From Sipunculus nudus (lineage: Eukaryota > Annelida > Sipuncula > Golfingiida > Sipunculidae): DNA of 64,000 nucleotides. Positions 46,266 to 54,839 of this stretch are shown here, piece after piece. Under the pieces are notes generated by a model, which searched no databases, was not told the DNA's origin, and worked only from the letters and a program-made list of their open reading frames with translations. Within the stretch, counting starts at the first letter, position 1. Each line of letters begins with the position of its first letter. Both the position numbers and the translations under genes were made by a program. The DNA lies in the NCBI GenBank assembly GCA_026874595.1, contig JAPPUL010000089.1, positions 310,001 to 374,000 of the forward strand, written 5' to 3'.

Positions 46266-47072
46266 TTAGACCCGCCACTTTCGCAAAACACCCCGCTCCC
46301 CGCCAAATATCGATAGCATCTTCTTTACCTGTTCTTCTATCTCTTTAAATTCCTCGCCTCGCCTCTCAAGCTCTAATATCCCTGCCTCTTTACTCATATT
46401 ATATTTATACAATATCTTAAACGCTTTCTTTAAACTTAGCTTTTGCTTTGCACTTAAATCTGTATGCCTCCTTAGCCCAACGCTATTTAAACCTATTAGC
46501 TTGCCGTAGGAATTTGCTATTAACGAATAAGGAGGGACGTCTTGCGTTATCGGGCATAGCGCTCCTATCATGCTTAGTGTTCCTACTTTCGTTTTTTGGT
46601 GTATTAAACTGTGGGCTGATATGAATACGTAATCTTCTATTATTGCATGGCCGCCTAGGGATACGTAGTTTGCAAGCGTTACATTTGACCCCACCTCACA
46701 ATCATGGCCTATGTGGCTATAAGACATTAAATAATTGTTGTCTTTTAAAATCGTCTTGCCTTTTGTCCCATTATGAATTGTTACGTATTCTCGTATTATG
46801 TTATTGTCTCCTAGTTCAACTAGTATTTTGTTTGAGCCATTTTGACTATTTATATCATATCCTCTGTCTTGTGCGGGGGCTCCTATGTAGGCGTTTTTAA
46901 AGATTTTATTGTTCTTGCCAATCTTTACGTTAGAACCTATTTCAACGTGAGTCCCTATCTTTGTATTGTCCTCTATTATACTCCCTTGTCGGATTATTGC
47001 ATATGCGTCTATTTCGACGTGAGTTCCTATCTTTGTATTGTCCTCTATTAATGCTGTTTTATGTATTCTCAT
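46266..47072 (-). CDS. lpxA: UDP-N-acetylglucosamine acyltransferase
   Basis: 268 residues. First step of lipid A synthesis. The protein is a left-handed beta-helix of hexapeptide repeats. Family landmarks are IHKTALIEDNTKIG, IGAPAQDRGY, IREYVTIHNGT, LMSYSHIGHDCEVG with the catalytic His, LANYVSLGGHAIIEDYVFI and LIGLNSVGLRRH. The 13 residues IEDNTKIGTHVEI occur twice near the N terminus, a recent internal duplication. No lpxB, lpxD or fabZ adjoin it, so the usual cluster is dispersed. Confidence 0.94.
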   Translation of the reverse strand: MRIHKTALIEDNTKIGTHVEIDAYAIIRQGSIIEDNTKIGTHVEIGSNVKIGKNNKIFKNAYIGAPAQDRGYDINSQNGSNKILVELGDNNIIREYVTIHNGTKGKTILKDNNYLMSYSHIGHDCEVGSNVTLANYVSLGGHAIIEDYVFISAHSLIHQKTKVGTLSMIGALCPITQDVPPYSLIANSYGKLIGLNSVGLRRHTDLSAKQKLSLKKAFKILYKYNMSKEAGILELERRGEEFKEIEEQVKKMLSIFGGERGVLRKWRV

Positions 47073-47338
47073 TTTTTTAGCTTTTATTTCTAACCTTATA
47101 TGTCGATTTTAACTTTTTTATAGCCTTTTAATATCCTTGCTTAGTTATATCTATTTTAGTATTTTCTTTGTAATTATATATAATTATCCTAGTTTGATAA
47201 ACGGTTTTAGTACAAAATTATCTATATCTTTATTTTACATTTAGTGTTATACATTCATAGCATTCTTAATAATAAGAGTTATATTTATTTAGTTTAAGTT
47301 TATTTATTTACTTTTGGGAGGGGTTAGTTTAAGGTTTT

Positions 47339-47599
47339 ATGAAAGAGCAAAAACGTATCATGCTTAGAAAAAACAAAAAACCAGATTTTGTTTATGGTAT
47401 CAAAAATGAAGCAGACTTTATGAATGTTATTTCTTGCGAAATACAAAAATCTAAACTTTGTCAGAATTGTAAGTCTTTAACTGTTACTCAAAATAAAAAA
47501 GCTTTTTGTGCTGACTTTGAGGCTATGTGGTATCATAGGGATACGCACTTTGTAAGCTTTTATAATTGCTCCTTCTTTCTAAAGAAAGATAATAAGTAA
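47339..47599 (+). CDS. small cysteine-containing hypothetical protein
   Basis: 86 residues with a basic N terminus (KRIMLRKNKKPDF) and cysteines in the pattern C-x9-C-x2-C-x13-C, ending in a further Cys near the C terminus. AAGG lies about 8 bases before ATG. The CQNC pair suggests metal binding. I recognise no family. The next reading frame on either side is more than 100 bases away. Confidence 0.5.
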   Translation: MKEQKRIMLRKNKKPDFVYGIKNEADFMNVISCEIQKSKLCQNCKSLTVTQNKKAFCADFEAMWYHRDTHFVSFYNCSFFLKKDNK

Positions 47600-47705
47600 T
47601 TTGCTAATCAAGCTCTTATATAATTAGATATTAGATGTTAGTAGATTTTTATTGTACTTGAATATTTTCATTATATAACTAGTTATTTTATACTTTAGAT
47701 ATGTT

Positions 47706-48821
47706 TTATAGTTTAGGCTTAAAAACCCATACGTCGTTCTTATATCTGCGGTCCTTCGTAGGCTCAACCCCTCCAAAAAGAAAGAAAGCCCCATCCTTTA
47801 CAACCGCTTGATGCCCCCAACGAGCTGTCCATTTGTTTTTAGGATTGTCTTCATGGGCTGAGATTAGTCTCCAACTCTTACCATCACTTGAGCTCCATAT
47901 GTCATTCTTAGTATAAGCAGTATCCCCTCCAAAAAGATAGAAAGTCTCATCTTTTAATACTACTTGATGTCCAAAACGTCCCGTCCATTTGTTTTTAGGA
48001 TTATCTTCATGGGCTGAGATTAGCTTCCAGCTCTTACCATCGCTTGAGCTCCATATGTCATTCTTAAAATCATCATCATATCCTCCAAAAAGATAGAAAG
48101 TCTCATCTTTTAATACCACTTGATGTCCAAAACGTCCTGACCATTTGTTTTTAGGATTGTTTCCATGGGCTGAGATTAGGCCCCAATCCTTACCATCACG
48201 CGACTTCCATACGTCATTCTTAGAATCATCACTCCTCCAACTCTTCCCACCAAAAAGAAAGAAGGTCTCATCTTTTACTACTACTTGATGTTCATAACGA
48301 CTTTCCCATTGACTCTTGCTTTCTGCACCATTTGCTAATACCTCTGTCCAACTTACTCCATCACGCGACTTCCATACGTCATTCTTAGAATCATTACCAG
48401 CAAGCCCTCCAAGCCCTCCAAAAAGATAGAACTCTTCTCCCTTTAATACCACTTGATGTCCAAAACGTCCTGACCATTTGTTTTTAGGATTGTCTTCATG
48501 GGCTGAGATTAGGCCCCAATCCTTACCATCACGCGACTTCCATACGTCATTCTTATATTCTTTGGTATTGCCACCAAAAAGAAAGAAAGTCTCATCTTTT
48601 AATACCACTTGATGTCCAAAACGTCCTGTCCATTTGTTTTTAGGCTCATCTTCATGGGCTGAGACTTCCGTCCACACAGACTCAGTACTACCAAGTTCTG
48701 GTTGATTGTCTTGTTTTACTGCATATTCTTCACAACTGCTTAAAAGCAATAACGAAAATAACGACAAATATATACCCTTATTTATCTTAAAGAACTTTAG
48801 AAAATAACGTATATAGCTCAT
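47706..48821 (-). CDS. kelch-repeat lipoprotein 1 (six blades)
   Basis: 371 residues. Lipoprotein signal (LSLFSLLLLSSCEEY) then six kelch-type units of about 50-57 residues. Each has a HQVV-K-x-ETFYLFGG strand and a KNDVWKSRDGKSW strand, between which DNA identity is very high (several units share ISAHEDNPKNKWTGRFG). Six blades fit a closed beta-propeller tethered to a membrane. First, and most distinct, member of the array reaching 56.8 kb; its leader differs from those of members 2-5. Ligand binding or surface adhesion is inferred. Confidence 0.85.
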   Translation of the reverse strand: MSYIRYFLKFFKINKGIYLSLFSLLLLSSCEEYAVKQDNQPELGSTESVWTEVSAHEDEPKNKWTGRFGHQVVLKDETFFLFGGNTKEYKNDVWKSRDGKDWGLISAHEDNPKNKWSGRFGHQVVLKGEEFYLFGGLGGLAGNDSKNDVWKSRDGVSWTEVLANGAESKSQWESRYEHQVVVKDETFFLFGGKSWRSDDSKNDVWKSRDGKDWGLISAHGNNPKNKWSGRFGHQVVLKDETFYLFGGYDDDFKNDIWSSSDGKSWKLISAHEDNPKNKWTGRFGHQVVLKDETFYLFGGDTAYTKNDIWSSSDGKSWRLISAHEDNPKNKWTARWGHQAVVKDGAFFLFGGVEPTKDRRYKNDVWVFKPKL

Positions 48822-49029
48822 TAATACTACTCATTTTAATCTATAATATAGAATAATGAATAGTACAACTTAGCGTTTTAAACAACTATTTCTTAGCAAC
48901 TTAACTAATCTCTAAGTGAGGTTATTAAGACGTTTTGTAGCTTACAAAACACTTTAAAATATTAGAAGAGCTAAACTTAGGACAGGATGATTATTTACTC
49001 TTAATAAAAAGACATTAAGCTTATTTTTT

Positions 49030-49920
49030 GTTACTTAAAAACCTATATGTCATTTCTTTGAGGACGATACTTCAGAGGGAAAACAGTATCTATAAAAAGA
49101 AAGAAGTTCGGAGGATAAGAAGAATACCTACAAAAAGAAAGATAGCACCGGCTTTTACCACTTGCTTGATGAGCATAGCGACAAGACTATTCATAGCTAG
49201 TACGATTACTCCATCAGGGCCCTTCTGACTGCGGTGTCCAAGTAGTTCTATCTCTTGAACCCTTTTAGACTCATTCCTCCCAAAAAGATAGAAAGTCCAT
49301 TCATTTACTACATGATGTTCGTAACGAGATGTCTATTTATTCTCTAGCTCTGTCCAAGTAGTCTCATCCCACTTCCATACGTCATTCTTATATTCTTTAG
49401 CATTGCCACCAAAAAGAAAGAAATAATCTCCCTTTATTACTACTTGATGACCATAACGTCTTTCCCATTGACTCTCGCTTTCTTCACCATCTGGTAATAC
49501 CTCTGTCCAAATCTTACCATCACTTGAGCTCCATACGTCATTCTTAGAACCATTACCAGCAAGCCCTCCAAAAAGATAGAAACTACCATCTTTTAATACA
49601 ACTTGATGAGAAGCACGAGCTGCCCATCTGTCCCCCGCTTCCCCATTTGGCTCTCTACCGCCGTTTGCTCCATCTGGTGCCTCTCTACCCGCTTCCTCAT
49701 TTGGCTCTCTACCGCCGTTTGCTCCATCTGGTGCCTCTCCTCACTTCCTCATTTGGCTCTCTACCGCCGTTTGCTCCATCTGGTGCCTCTCCTCACTTCC
49801 TCATTTGGCTCTCTACCGCCGTTTGCTCCATCTTTTGTCCCTCTCCTCACTTCCTCACCTCCACCTCCACCGCCGTTTATTCCATCTATTCTCCCGCAGC
49901 TGCTTAAAACCAATTAGGCA
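49030..49920 (-). pseudogene. strongly decayed kelch lipoprotein gene
   Basis: On the minus strand a signal-peptide remnant (LVLSSCGR) with a stop just upstream is followed by a Gly-rich spacer and an expanded repeat. Kelch fragments then appear in changing frames (matches to LFGG, NDVW, SSDGK). Degradation increases towards 49030. No frame spans two complete blades. It is the remnant of a family member between kelch genes 1 and 2. Confidence 0.75.
49634..49895 (-). repeat. 52-54-base minisatellite in the kelch pseudogene spacer
   Basis: About four and a half copies of a unit containing TTTGGCTCTCTACCGCCGTT, with lengths 54, 53, 52 and 54. Because the lengths are not all multiples of three, expansion breaks the reading frame. 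The unit lies just after the lipobox and codes (in one frame) Gly/Glu/Arg-rich spacer. Confidence 0.88.
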
Positions 49921-50021
49921 ACTGTTTTTATAGATTAAATTGTATATTAGCTATTAAGGTTCTACAGATCCTTTTAGAAGAGATGTTAAGGCTAACTTAC
50001 TACAAGATTGCACATCTTTAT

Positions 50022-50047
50022 ATGTCCTCTTAATTTAAAGAGGACAC
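50022..50047 (-). terminator. hairpin of the kelch-array type
   Basis: ATGTCCTCTT and AAGAGGACA around AATTT. The same kind of hairpin follows other members of the array. Confidence 0.6.
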
Positions 50048-50160
50048 ATAACTTACTTATCCAACTTATTTACTTACCCATACATCGTTATTATAAGGGT
50101 TAGTACCTCCTCCAAATACATATAACTTATCTCCCTTTAATACTACTTGATTTGGGCCTG
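50037..50160 (-). pseudogene. 3' remnant of a kelch gene
   Basis: About 120 bases nearly identical to the 3' end of kelch gene 2 (51065-51180), covering its last half-blade and trailing sequence. It is cut off at the stop codon of the coiled-coil lipoprotein. Evidence of duplication followed by replacement. Confidence 0.85.
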
Positions 50161-50161
50161 C

Positions 50162-50875
50162 TTATTCTGCTTTTTTTGCTTTTGCTAATGCTTCTTTTAA
50201 TGCTTCTTTTAATGTTTCGAATGGGTTTACTGCTGTGTCTAATGCGTTTTCTAATGCGTCTTTTGCTGTTTTTTTTGCTTCTGGTGTTGTTGCTTCTTTT
50301 AATGCTTTGTCTTTTGCTTTTACGTCTTCTATTGCTTTTTTTGCTTCTGCTAATGCGTCTTGTACTGCTTTGTCTTTTGCTGCTTTTTCTGCTACTTCTA
50401 CTTCTGCATCTGAAAATGCTGCTTTTGCTAATGCTACTCTTTTTGCTAATTTTGCTTCTGCTAATAGGTCTTGTGCTTTTACACGTTCTTCTTCTGTTAG
50501 CTTTGGATCTTTTGCTGCTTTTTCTTTTGCTTTTACGTCTTCTACTGCTTCTTTTGCTTCTTGTGCTTCTGCTAATGCTTTTTTTGCTAATGCTTTTTTT
50601 GCATCTGCTCCTTCTATTTCTACTTTTATTAGTCTTTCTTGTGCTAATTCTACTTGTGCGTTTACAAGTTCTTCTTCTGTTGTTGCTTTTTGTACTTTTT
50701 CTTCTGCTTTTTTTACTCTTTCTTCTGCTTCTTTTAATAATGTTGCTTTTGTTGCAGCGCCGTTTGTGTTTGTGCTGTCGTTGTTACAGCTGCTTAAACT
50801 GCTTAAAACAAATAAGCACAAGAATAGAAGGTAAAACCTTTTTTTTGTCTTTAATATAGAACTTAAATAGTTCAT
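50162..50875 (-). CDS. Ala/Lys/Glu-rich coiled-coil lipoprotein
   Basis: 237 residues. Signal peptide with lipobox (LFVLSSLSSCNNDS), then almost entirely Ala, Lys, Glu, Val and Leu in long helical runs (AEERVKKAEEKVQKATTEEE, KALAKKALAEAQEAKEAVED). A continuous coiled coil is predicted, with loosely repeated segments containing VKAKEKAAKD / VKAKDKALKE. It resembles Lpp-like or fibrous surface lipoproteins in composition only. It lies inside the kelch array, directly upstream of a kelch 3' remnant, between two direct repeats. Confidence 0.75.
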   Translation of the reverse strand: MNYLSSILKTKKRFYLLFLCLFVLSSLSSCNNDSTNTNGAATKATLLKEAEERVKKAEEKVQKATTEEELVNAQVELAQERLIKVEIEGADAKKALAKKALAEAQEAKEAVEDVKAKEKAAKDPKLTEEERVKAQDLLAEAKLAKRVALAKAAFSDAEVEVAEKAAKDKAVQDALAEAKKAIEDVKAKDKALKEATTPEAKKTAKDALENALDTAVNPFETLKEALKEALAKAKKAE

Positions 50876-51050
50876 CTACATTCTCCTCGTAATTTAATTT
50901 CTATTATAAGATAACAGAATTTCGTATTCTAGACAACTTTTTTTATGCATTGGATAATGTATATAGGTAGTAAATATATGATTTGTAGTTAGTAAAACAT
51001 ACAGAAAAATTATAAGATATTTAGAAAAGTCAAACTAGAAGAAAAGCTAA

Positions 51051-51072
51051 TGTCCTCCTAATAAAGAGGACA
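51051..51072 (-). terminator. hairpin after kelch gene 2
   Basis: TGTCCTC and GAGGACA around CTAATAAA, 20 bases beyond the stop. Confidence 0.6.
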
Positions 51073-51091
51073 CATAACTTACTTATCCAAC

Positions 51092-52114
51092 TTATTTACT
51101 TACCCATACATCGTTATTATAAGGGTTAGTACCTCCTCCAAATACATATAACTTATCTCCCTTTACTACTACTTGATGCTTATCACGGGCTGACCATTGA
51201 CTATCGCTTGCTGGACCATCTGATAATACCTCTGTCCAACTTACTCCATCACTTGAGCTCCATACTTCATTATGACTCGTAGACATATAACCTCCCGTAA
51301 GATATATCTCCCCTCCCTTTACTGCCACTCGGTGATATATACGTCCTGTCCATTTCCCTGTAACATCTTCGTCTGGTGATAGCTGTGTCCAACTTGCTCC
51401 GTCACTTGACTTCCATACATCATTATACAGTTCAAATCCATTAGTACCACCCATAAGATAGAATTCTCCATCTTTTACGACTACTTGATGCCCTGTACGA
51501 CCTCCCCAGGCTGCATTACTTGTCACTTGAGTCCAAGTCGCTCCATCGCTTGATTTCCATACGTCATTCTTATTACCTACATCATCCACATAACCTCCAA
51601 ATAAATAAAATTCGTTATTATGTAATACTACTTGTTGGTATTTACGCGCCGTCCAGGCTGCATTACTTGTCACTTGAGTCCAAGTCTCTCCATCGCTTGA
51701 TTTCCATACATCATTCTTATCCGTAGGAGTAATCCCTCCAAATAAATAAAACTCTTCTCCCTTTACTACTACTTGATGTGATCGACGGCCTCCCCAGGCT
51801 GCATTCGCTATCACTATACTCCAACTAACACCGTCACTTGACTTCCATACGTCGTTCAAATTATTTGTACCATCATAACCTCCAAATAAATAAAACTCTT
51901 CTCCCTTTAATACAACTTGATGCTCATCACGGGCTGACCATGAACCCGTCCCTAGCTTTTCCCAAGAGAATGTTGGGGTGTCTCCACCACCACTGCCTCC
52001 TGTACTTGCTATATCCGTACTGCAGGCACTAAATCCTATAAAGGCACTAAATATTCCTACTACTAATAGAAAAAGTAGTATATATAAACCCCTTTTAAAT
52101 ATTAATTCACTCAT
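51092..52114 (-). CDS. kelch-repeat lipoprotein 2 (six blades)
   Basis: 340 residues. The signal (LLFLLVVGIFSAFIGFSACS) ends in a lipobox-like FSAC shared by members 2-5. A Gly/Ser spacer follows, then six kelch units with the strands HQVVLKGEEFYLFGG, NDVWKSSDGxSW and W.AR. The fifth unit is the most divergent (HRVAVKGGEIYLTGG). Probably a membrane-anchored six-bladed propeller. AAGGAG precedes ATG. The 3' end is duplicated at 50.04 kb. Confidence 0.87.
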   Translation of the reverse strand: MSELIFKRGLYILLFLLVVGIFSAFIGFSACSTDIASTGGSGGGDTPTFSWEKLGTGSWSARDEHQVVLKGEEFYLFGGYDGTNNLNDVWKSSDGVSWSIVIANAAWGGRRSHQVVVKGEEFYLFGGITPTDKNDVWKSSDGETWTQVTSNAAWTARKYQQVVLHNNEFYLFGGYVDDVGNKNDVWKSSDGATWTQVTSNAAWGGRTGHQVVVKDGEFYLMGGTNGFELYNDVWKSSDGASWTQLSPDEDVTGKWTGRIYHRVAVKGGEIYLTGGYMSTSHNEVWSSSDGVSWTEVLSDGPASDSQWSARDKHQVVVKGDKLYVFGGGTNPYNNDVWVSK

Positions 52115-52148
52115 AGCGCTCTCCTTAAATCCAATATCATAGATTTTG

Positions 52149-52180
52149 TATCTATAAACACAGCTACAAGCACTTTTAAT
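52149..52180 (-). promoter_or_regulatory. shared kelch leader motif, gene 2
   Basis: Minus strand TGTGTTTATAGATAC, preceded by ATTAAAAGTG. The same arrangement lies 35-65 bases before the ATG of kelch genes 3, 4 and 5. Promoter core or operator inferred from conservation. Confidence 0.45.
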
Positions 52181-52320
52181 CTATTCTTTTTTTTTTATTT
52201 ATGAATTAACTATTTGGTGAGTTTGCTTAGTGTAGAGTAGTTTTAAGTTGTTTTTTTGTTTTTAGAATGTATTAGCTTGGTAGAGAACATAAACCTAAGC
52301 AGAGTAAGCTTACGGCAAGT

Positions 52321-52349
52321 TAATGTCCCCTTTATTAAAGAGGACATTA
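52321..52349 (-). terminator. hairpin after kelch gene 3
   Basis: TAATGTCC and GGACATTA around a CCTTTATTAAAGA loop that itself pairs, making a long stem. Confidence 0.65.
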
Positions 52350-52372
52350 CATTATAGTTTAATCTTTAAGTT

Positions 52373-53347
52373 TTACTCTTTGCTGTATACCCAGACGTCG
52401 CTTGTAGCGCTTCCTCCCAAAAGATAGATATTATCACCTCTTAAAAGCACTTGATGAGTAGCACGCATACCCCATGGAGCACTATCTGTAACCTTTTCCC
52501 AAGTCTCTCCATCGCTTGACTTCCAAATGTCACTCAGGTTCCCAGCGGATGACTCGCCCCCATAAAGATAAAATTCGCCATTCTTTACAATCACTTCATG
52601 AGAGCGTCTTGCAGACCATTGCGCATTCTTTGTAACCTCTACCCAACTTGCTCCATCACTTGACCTCCATACGTCATTCAACAAAACCGTGCCCTGTCCT
52701 CCAAAAATATACAACTCTCCATCCTTTACAACCGCTTTATATCTACTACGAGCAGCCCAAGGTGCACTCGCTGCCCTCTCTTCCCAAGTTATTCCATCAG
52801 TTGAGTTCCATACATCATTCAAAGGAGTTGTACCACTACTCCCTCCCAAAACATAAAACGTTTCATCCTTTACAACCATTTCATGATAAAAACGACCAGC
52901 CCAAGGTGCACTCGCTGTCCTCTCTTCCCAAGTCTCACCGTCAGTTGACTTCCATACATCATCCTCATGAGTAGGTGAATGCCCACCACTAATATAAATT
53001 GAATCCCCATTTACAGCCGCTCTATGACCATTACGAGAAAGCCATGCTGCATTCTCTATTAGCTTTGTCCAAGTAACACCATCGCTTGACTTCCATACAT
53101 CATTCATCCTATCTACACCGTTATGCCCACCCAAAAGATAGAAATCATTTCCCTTTAAAACAACTTGAACATCAGAACGACTTGGCCAGGCTGCCGAAGC
53201 TGTTAACTGTCTCCAGGCATAGCTCTTCTCAGATGTGCCAGTTAGGTCCTGGTTGCACGCACTAAGTCCTATAAACGCACTAAAACCTGCTACTACTAAT
53301 ATAAATAGTATTATATATAAACTCTTCTTTAATGTTAATGTCTCCAT
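52373..53347 (-). CDS. kelch-repeat lipoprotein 3 (six blades)
   Basis: 324 residues from the ATG at 53347, chosen because AGGAG lies 8 bases upstream and the signal peptide then aligns with members 4 and 5 (METLTLKKSLY). A start 16 codons earlier is open but unsupported. Lipobox region GFSAFIGLSACNQD. Six kelch units, more diverged from each other than in members 1 and 5 (VLLRGDNIYLLGG, AAVNGDSIYISGG, VIVKNGEFYLYGG). Surface or periplasmic propeller lipoprotein inferred. Confidence 0.87.
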   Translation of the reverse strand: METLTLKKSLYIILFILVVAGFSAFIGLSACNQDLTGTSEKSYAWRQLTASAAWPSRSDVQVVLKGNDFYLLGGHNGVDRMNDVWKSSDGVTWTKLIENAAWLSRNGHRAAVNGDSIYISGGHSPTHEDDVWKSTDGETWEERTASAPWAGRFYHEMVVKDETFYVLGGSSGTTPLNDVWNSTDGITWEERAASAPWAARSRYKAVVKDGELYIFGGQGTVLLNDVWRSSDGASWVEVTKNAQWSARRSHEVIVKNGEFYLYGGESSAGNLSDIWKSSDGETWEKVTDSAPWGMRATHQVLLRGDNIYLLGGSATSDVWVYSKE

Positions 53348-53370
53348 ATAAACGCTCCTAAGTAGATTTA

Positions 53371-53401
53371 TATCTATAAACACAGTGTGGAGCACTTTTA
53401 A
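53371..53401 (-). promoter_or_regulatory. shared kelch leader motif, gene 3
   Basis: TGTGTTTATAGATATAAAT with TAAAAGTGCT upstream, as before genes 2, 4 and 5. Confidence 0.45.
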
Positions 53402-53530
53402 TCTATTATTTTATGAATTAATTAATTTCTAAGCTAGAGTAGTAAGTTAGAGTAGTAAGATGCTTTGTAATGCACAAAGAATAACAAAATATTAGATGAG
53501 AATATATTTAAGAAGAGTAATACGACAGGC

Positions 53531-53559
53531 TAATGCCCCCTTAAATAAAGAGGGCATTA
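53531..53559 (-). terminator. hairpin after kelch gene 4
   Basis: TAATGCCC and GGGCATTA around CCTTAAATAAAGA. Both arms differ from those of gene 3 yet still pair (GCCC/GGGC for GTCC/GGAC), which supports a selected hairpin. Confidence 0.65.
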
Positions 53560-53601
53560 TTTATCTTTACTTTTTTATCTTTACTTTTTTATCTTCACTT
53601 T

Positions 53602-54696
53602 TTAATCTTCACTGAAGATCCATACGTCTTGCTTATCAGCCCCATCATTACCTCCAAATACATATATAGCATCTCCTTTTACAAGGGCTGCAAATTCTCT
53701 CCGAGCTGACCACATAGGTGTTGCCGGATCATTCTCTGATGCCTGCTTCCAAGTGATACCATCGCTTGATCTCCATGCATCATTCCTATTAACATTGTTC
53801 GTCTCTCCTCCTAAAAGATAGAAATAGCCCCCCTTTACTACTACATTATGATGTTGGCGAATTGTCCATTTGCTTGTAGTGTTTGCATCCTGGGGCGATA
53901 TCTGCGTCCAACTTACCCCATCATTTGATTTCCATACATCGTTTAGAGGAGTACCACCAACAAAGCCATAGCCCCCAAATACATAGAATGCTCCGTCCTT
54001 TAGTACCACGTCGTAATTATAACGACTTTCCCATTTGTTTGTAGCACCAGCATCATGGGCTGAGACTTCCGTCCAATTTATTCCATCACTTGACTTCCAT
54101 ACGTCATTCCGTATCCCTGGACTAGTCTGTGGAGTAAACCCTCCTATAAGATAAAACTCATCTCCCTTTAATAGCACTCTATGCATACCTCGTGGAAGCC
54201 ATTTGCTTGTAGTTGTTGGGTCATCTGCCGATATCTCTGTCCAAGTTTCCCCATCACTTGACTTCCATACGTCATTATGAAGACCAACATTACTCTGTCC
54301 CCCAAATAGATAAAACTCTCCATTCTTTACAACTACTTGATGATTATAACGACCTTCCCATGCGGCATTCGCTATTACCGGTGTCCAAGTAGTGCCATCG
54401 CTTGATTTCCATACGTCGTTCCACTTGCCATTACCCTGTCCTCCCATAAAATAAAACTCTTCTCCCTTTAAGACTACTTGATGTGCCTTGCGAGGGGACC
54501 ACTCGGCTGCTGCTGTATGCTCTTTCCAGCTATAGTTTTCGTCAGGATTAACTTCAGGTGCACTCGGTTCTCCACCACCAGAATCGGTTGTTAGGTCCTT
54601 ATTGCATGCACTAAAGCCTATAAACGCACTAAAACCAACAACTACCAATATGAAAAATACTATATATAAACTTTTCTTTAATGTTAATGTGTCCAT
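53602..54696 (-). CDS. kelch-repeat lipoprotein 4 (six blades)
   Basis: 364 residues. Signal and lipobox (LVVVGFSAFIGFSACNKD) nearly identical to member 5, then a Gly/Ser/Pro/Glu spacer and six kelch units: HQVVLKGEEFYFMGG, HQVVVKNGEFYLFGG, HRVLLKGDEFYLIGG, DVVLKDGAFYVFGG, HNVVVKGGYFYLLGG and AALVKGDAIYVFGG. Inter-blade loops are longer than in member 5 (ISADDPTTTSKW, VSAHDAGATNKW). Stands alone with its own leader and hairpin, so probably a monocistronic unit. Confidence 0.87.
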   Translation of the reverse strand: MDTLTLKKSLYIVFFILVVVGFSAFIGFSACNKDLTTDSGGGEPSAPEVNPDENYSWKEHTAAAEWSPRKAHQVVLKGEEFYFMGGQGNGKWNDVWKSSDGTTWTPVIANAAWEGRYNHQVVVKNGEFYLFGGQSNVGLHNDVWKSSDGETWTEISADDPTTTSKWLPRGMHRVLLKGDEFYLIGGFTPQTSPGIRNDVWKSSDGINWTEVSAHDAGATNKWESRYNYDVVLKDGAFYVFGGYGFVGGTPLNDVWKSNDGVSWTQISPQDANTTSKWTIRQHHNVVVKGGYFYLLGGETNNVNRNDAWRSSDGITWKQASENDPATPMWSARREFAALVKGDAIYVFGGNDGADKQDVWIFSED

Positions 54697-54723
54697 ATAA
54701 ACACTCCCTAAGATCTATTATTT

Positions 54724-54756
54724 ATACCTATAAACACAGCTATAAGAGCTTTTAAA
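54724..54756 (-). promoter_or_regulatory. shared kelch leader motif, gene 4
   Basis: TGTGTTTATAGGTATAAA with TTTAAAAGCTC upstream on the minus strand. Confidence 0.45.
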
Positions 54757-54839
54757 CTATTATTTTTATGAATTATTTATTTATTAAAAGGACTTGTAAG
54801 AGGACAAATTAATGCCTCCTATAAAGCAGGACCATAAAC

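Noticed and set aside
49603-49917. Plus-strand proteins across the minisatellite
   Set aside because: Repeat-derived open frames with no ribosome site; the kelch signal lies on the opposite strand.
50152-50859. Long Leu-rich plus-strand frame opposite the coiled-coil lipoprotein
   Set aside because: It is the antisense of Ala/Lys/Glu codons. The minus-strand frame has a signal peptide, lipobox and sensible composition.
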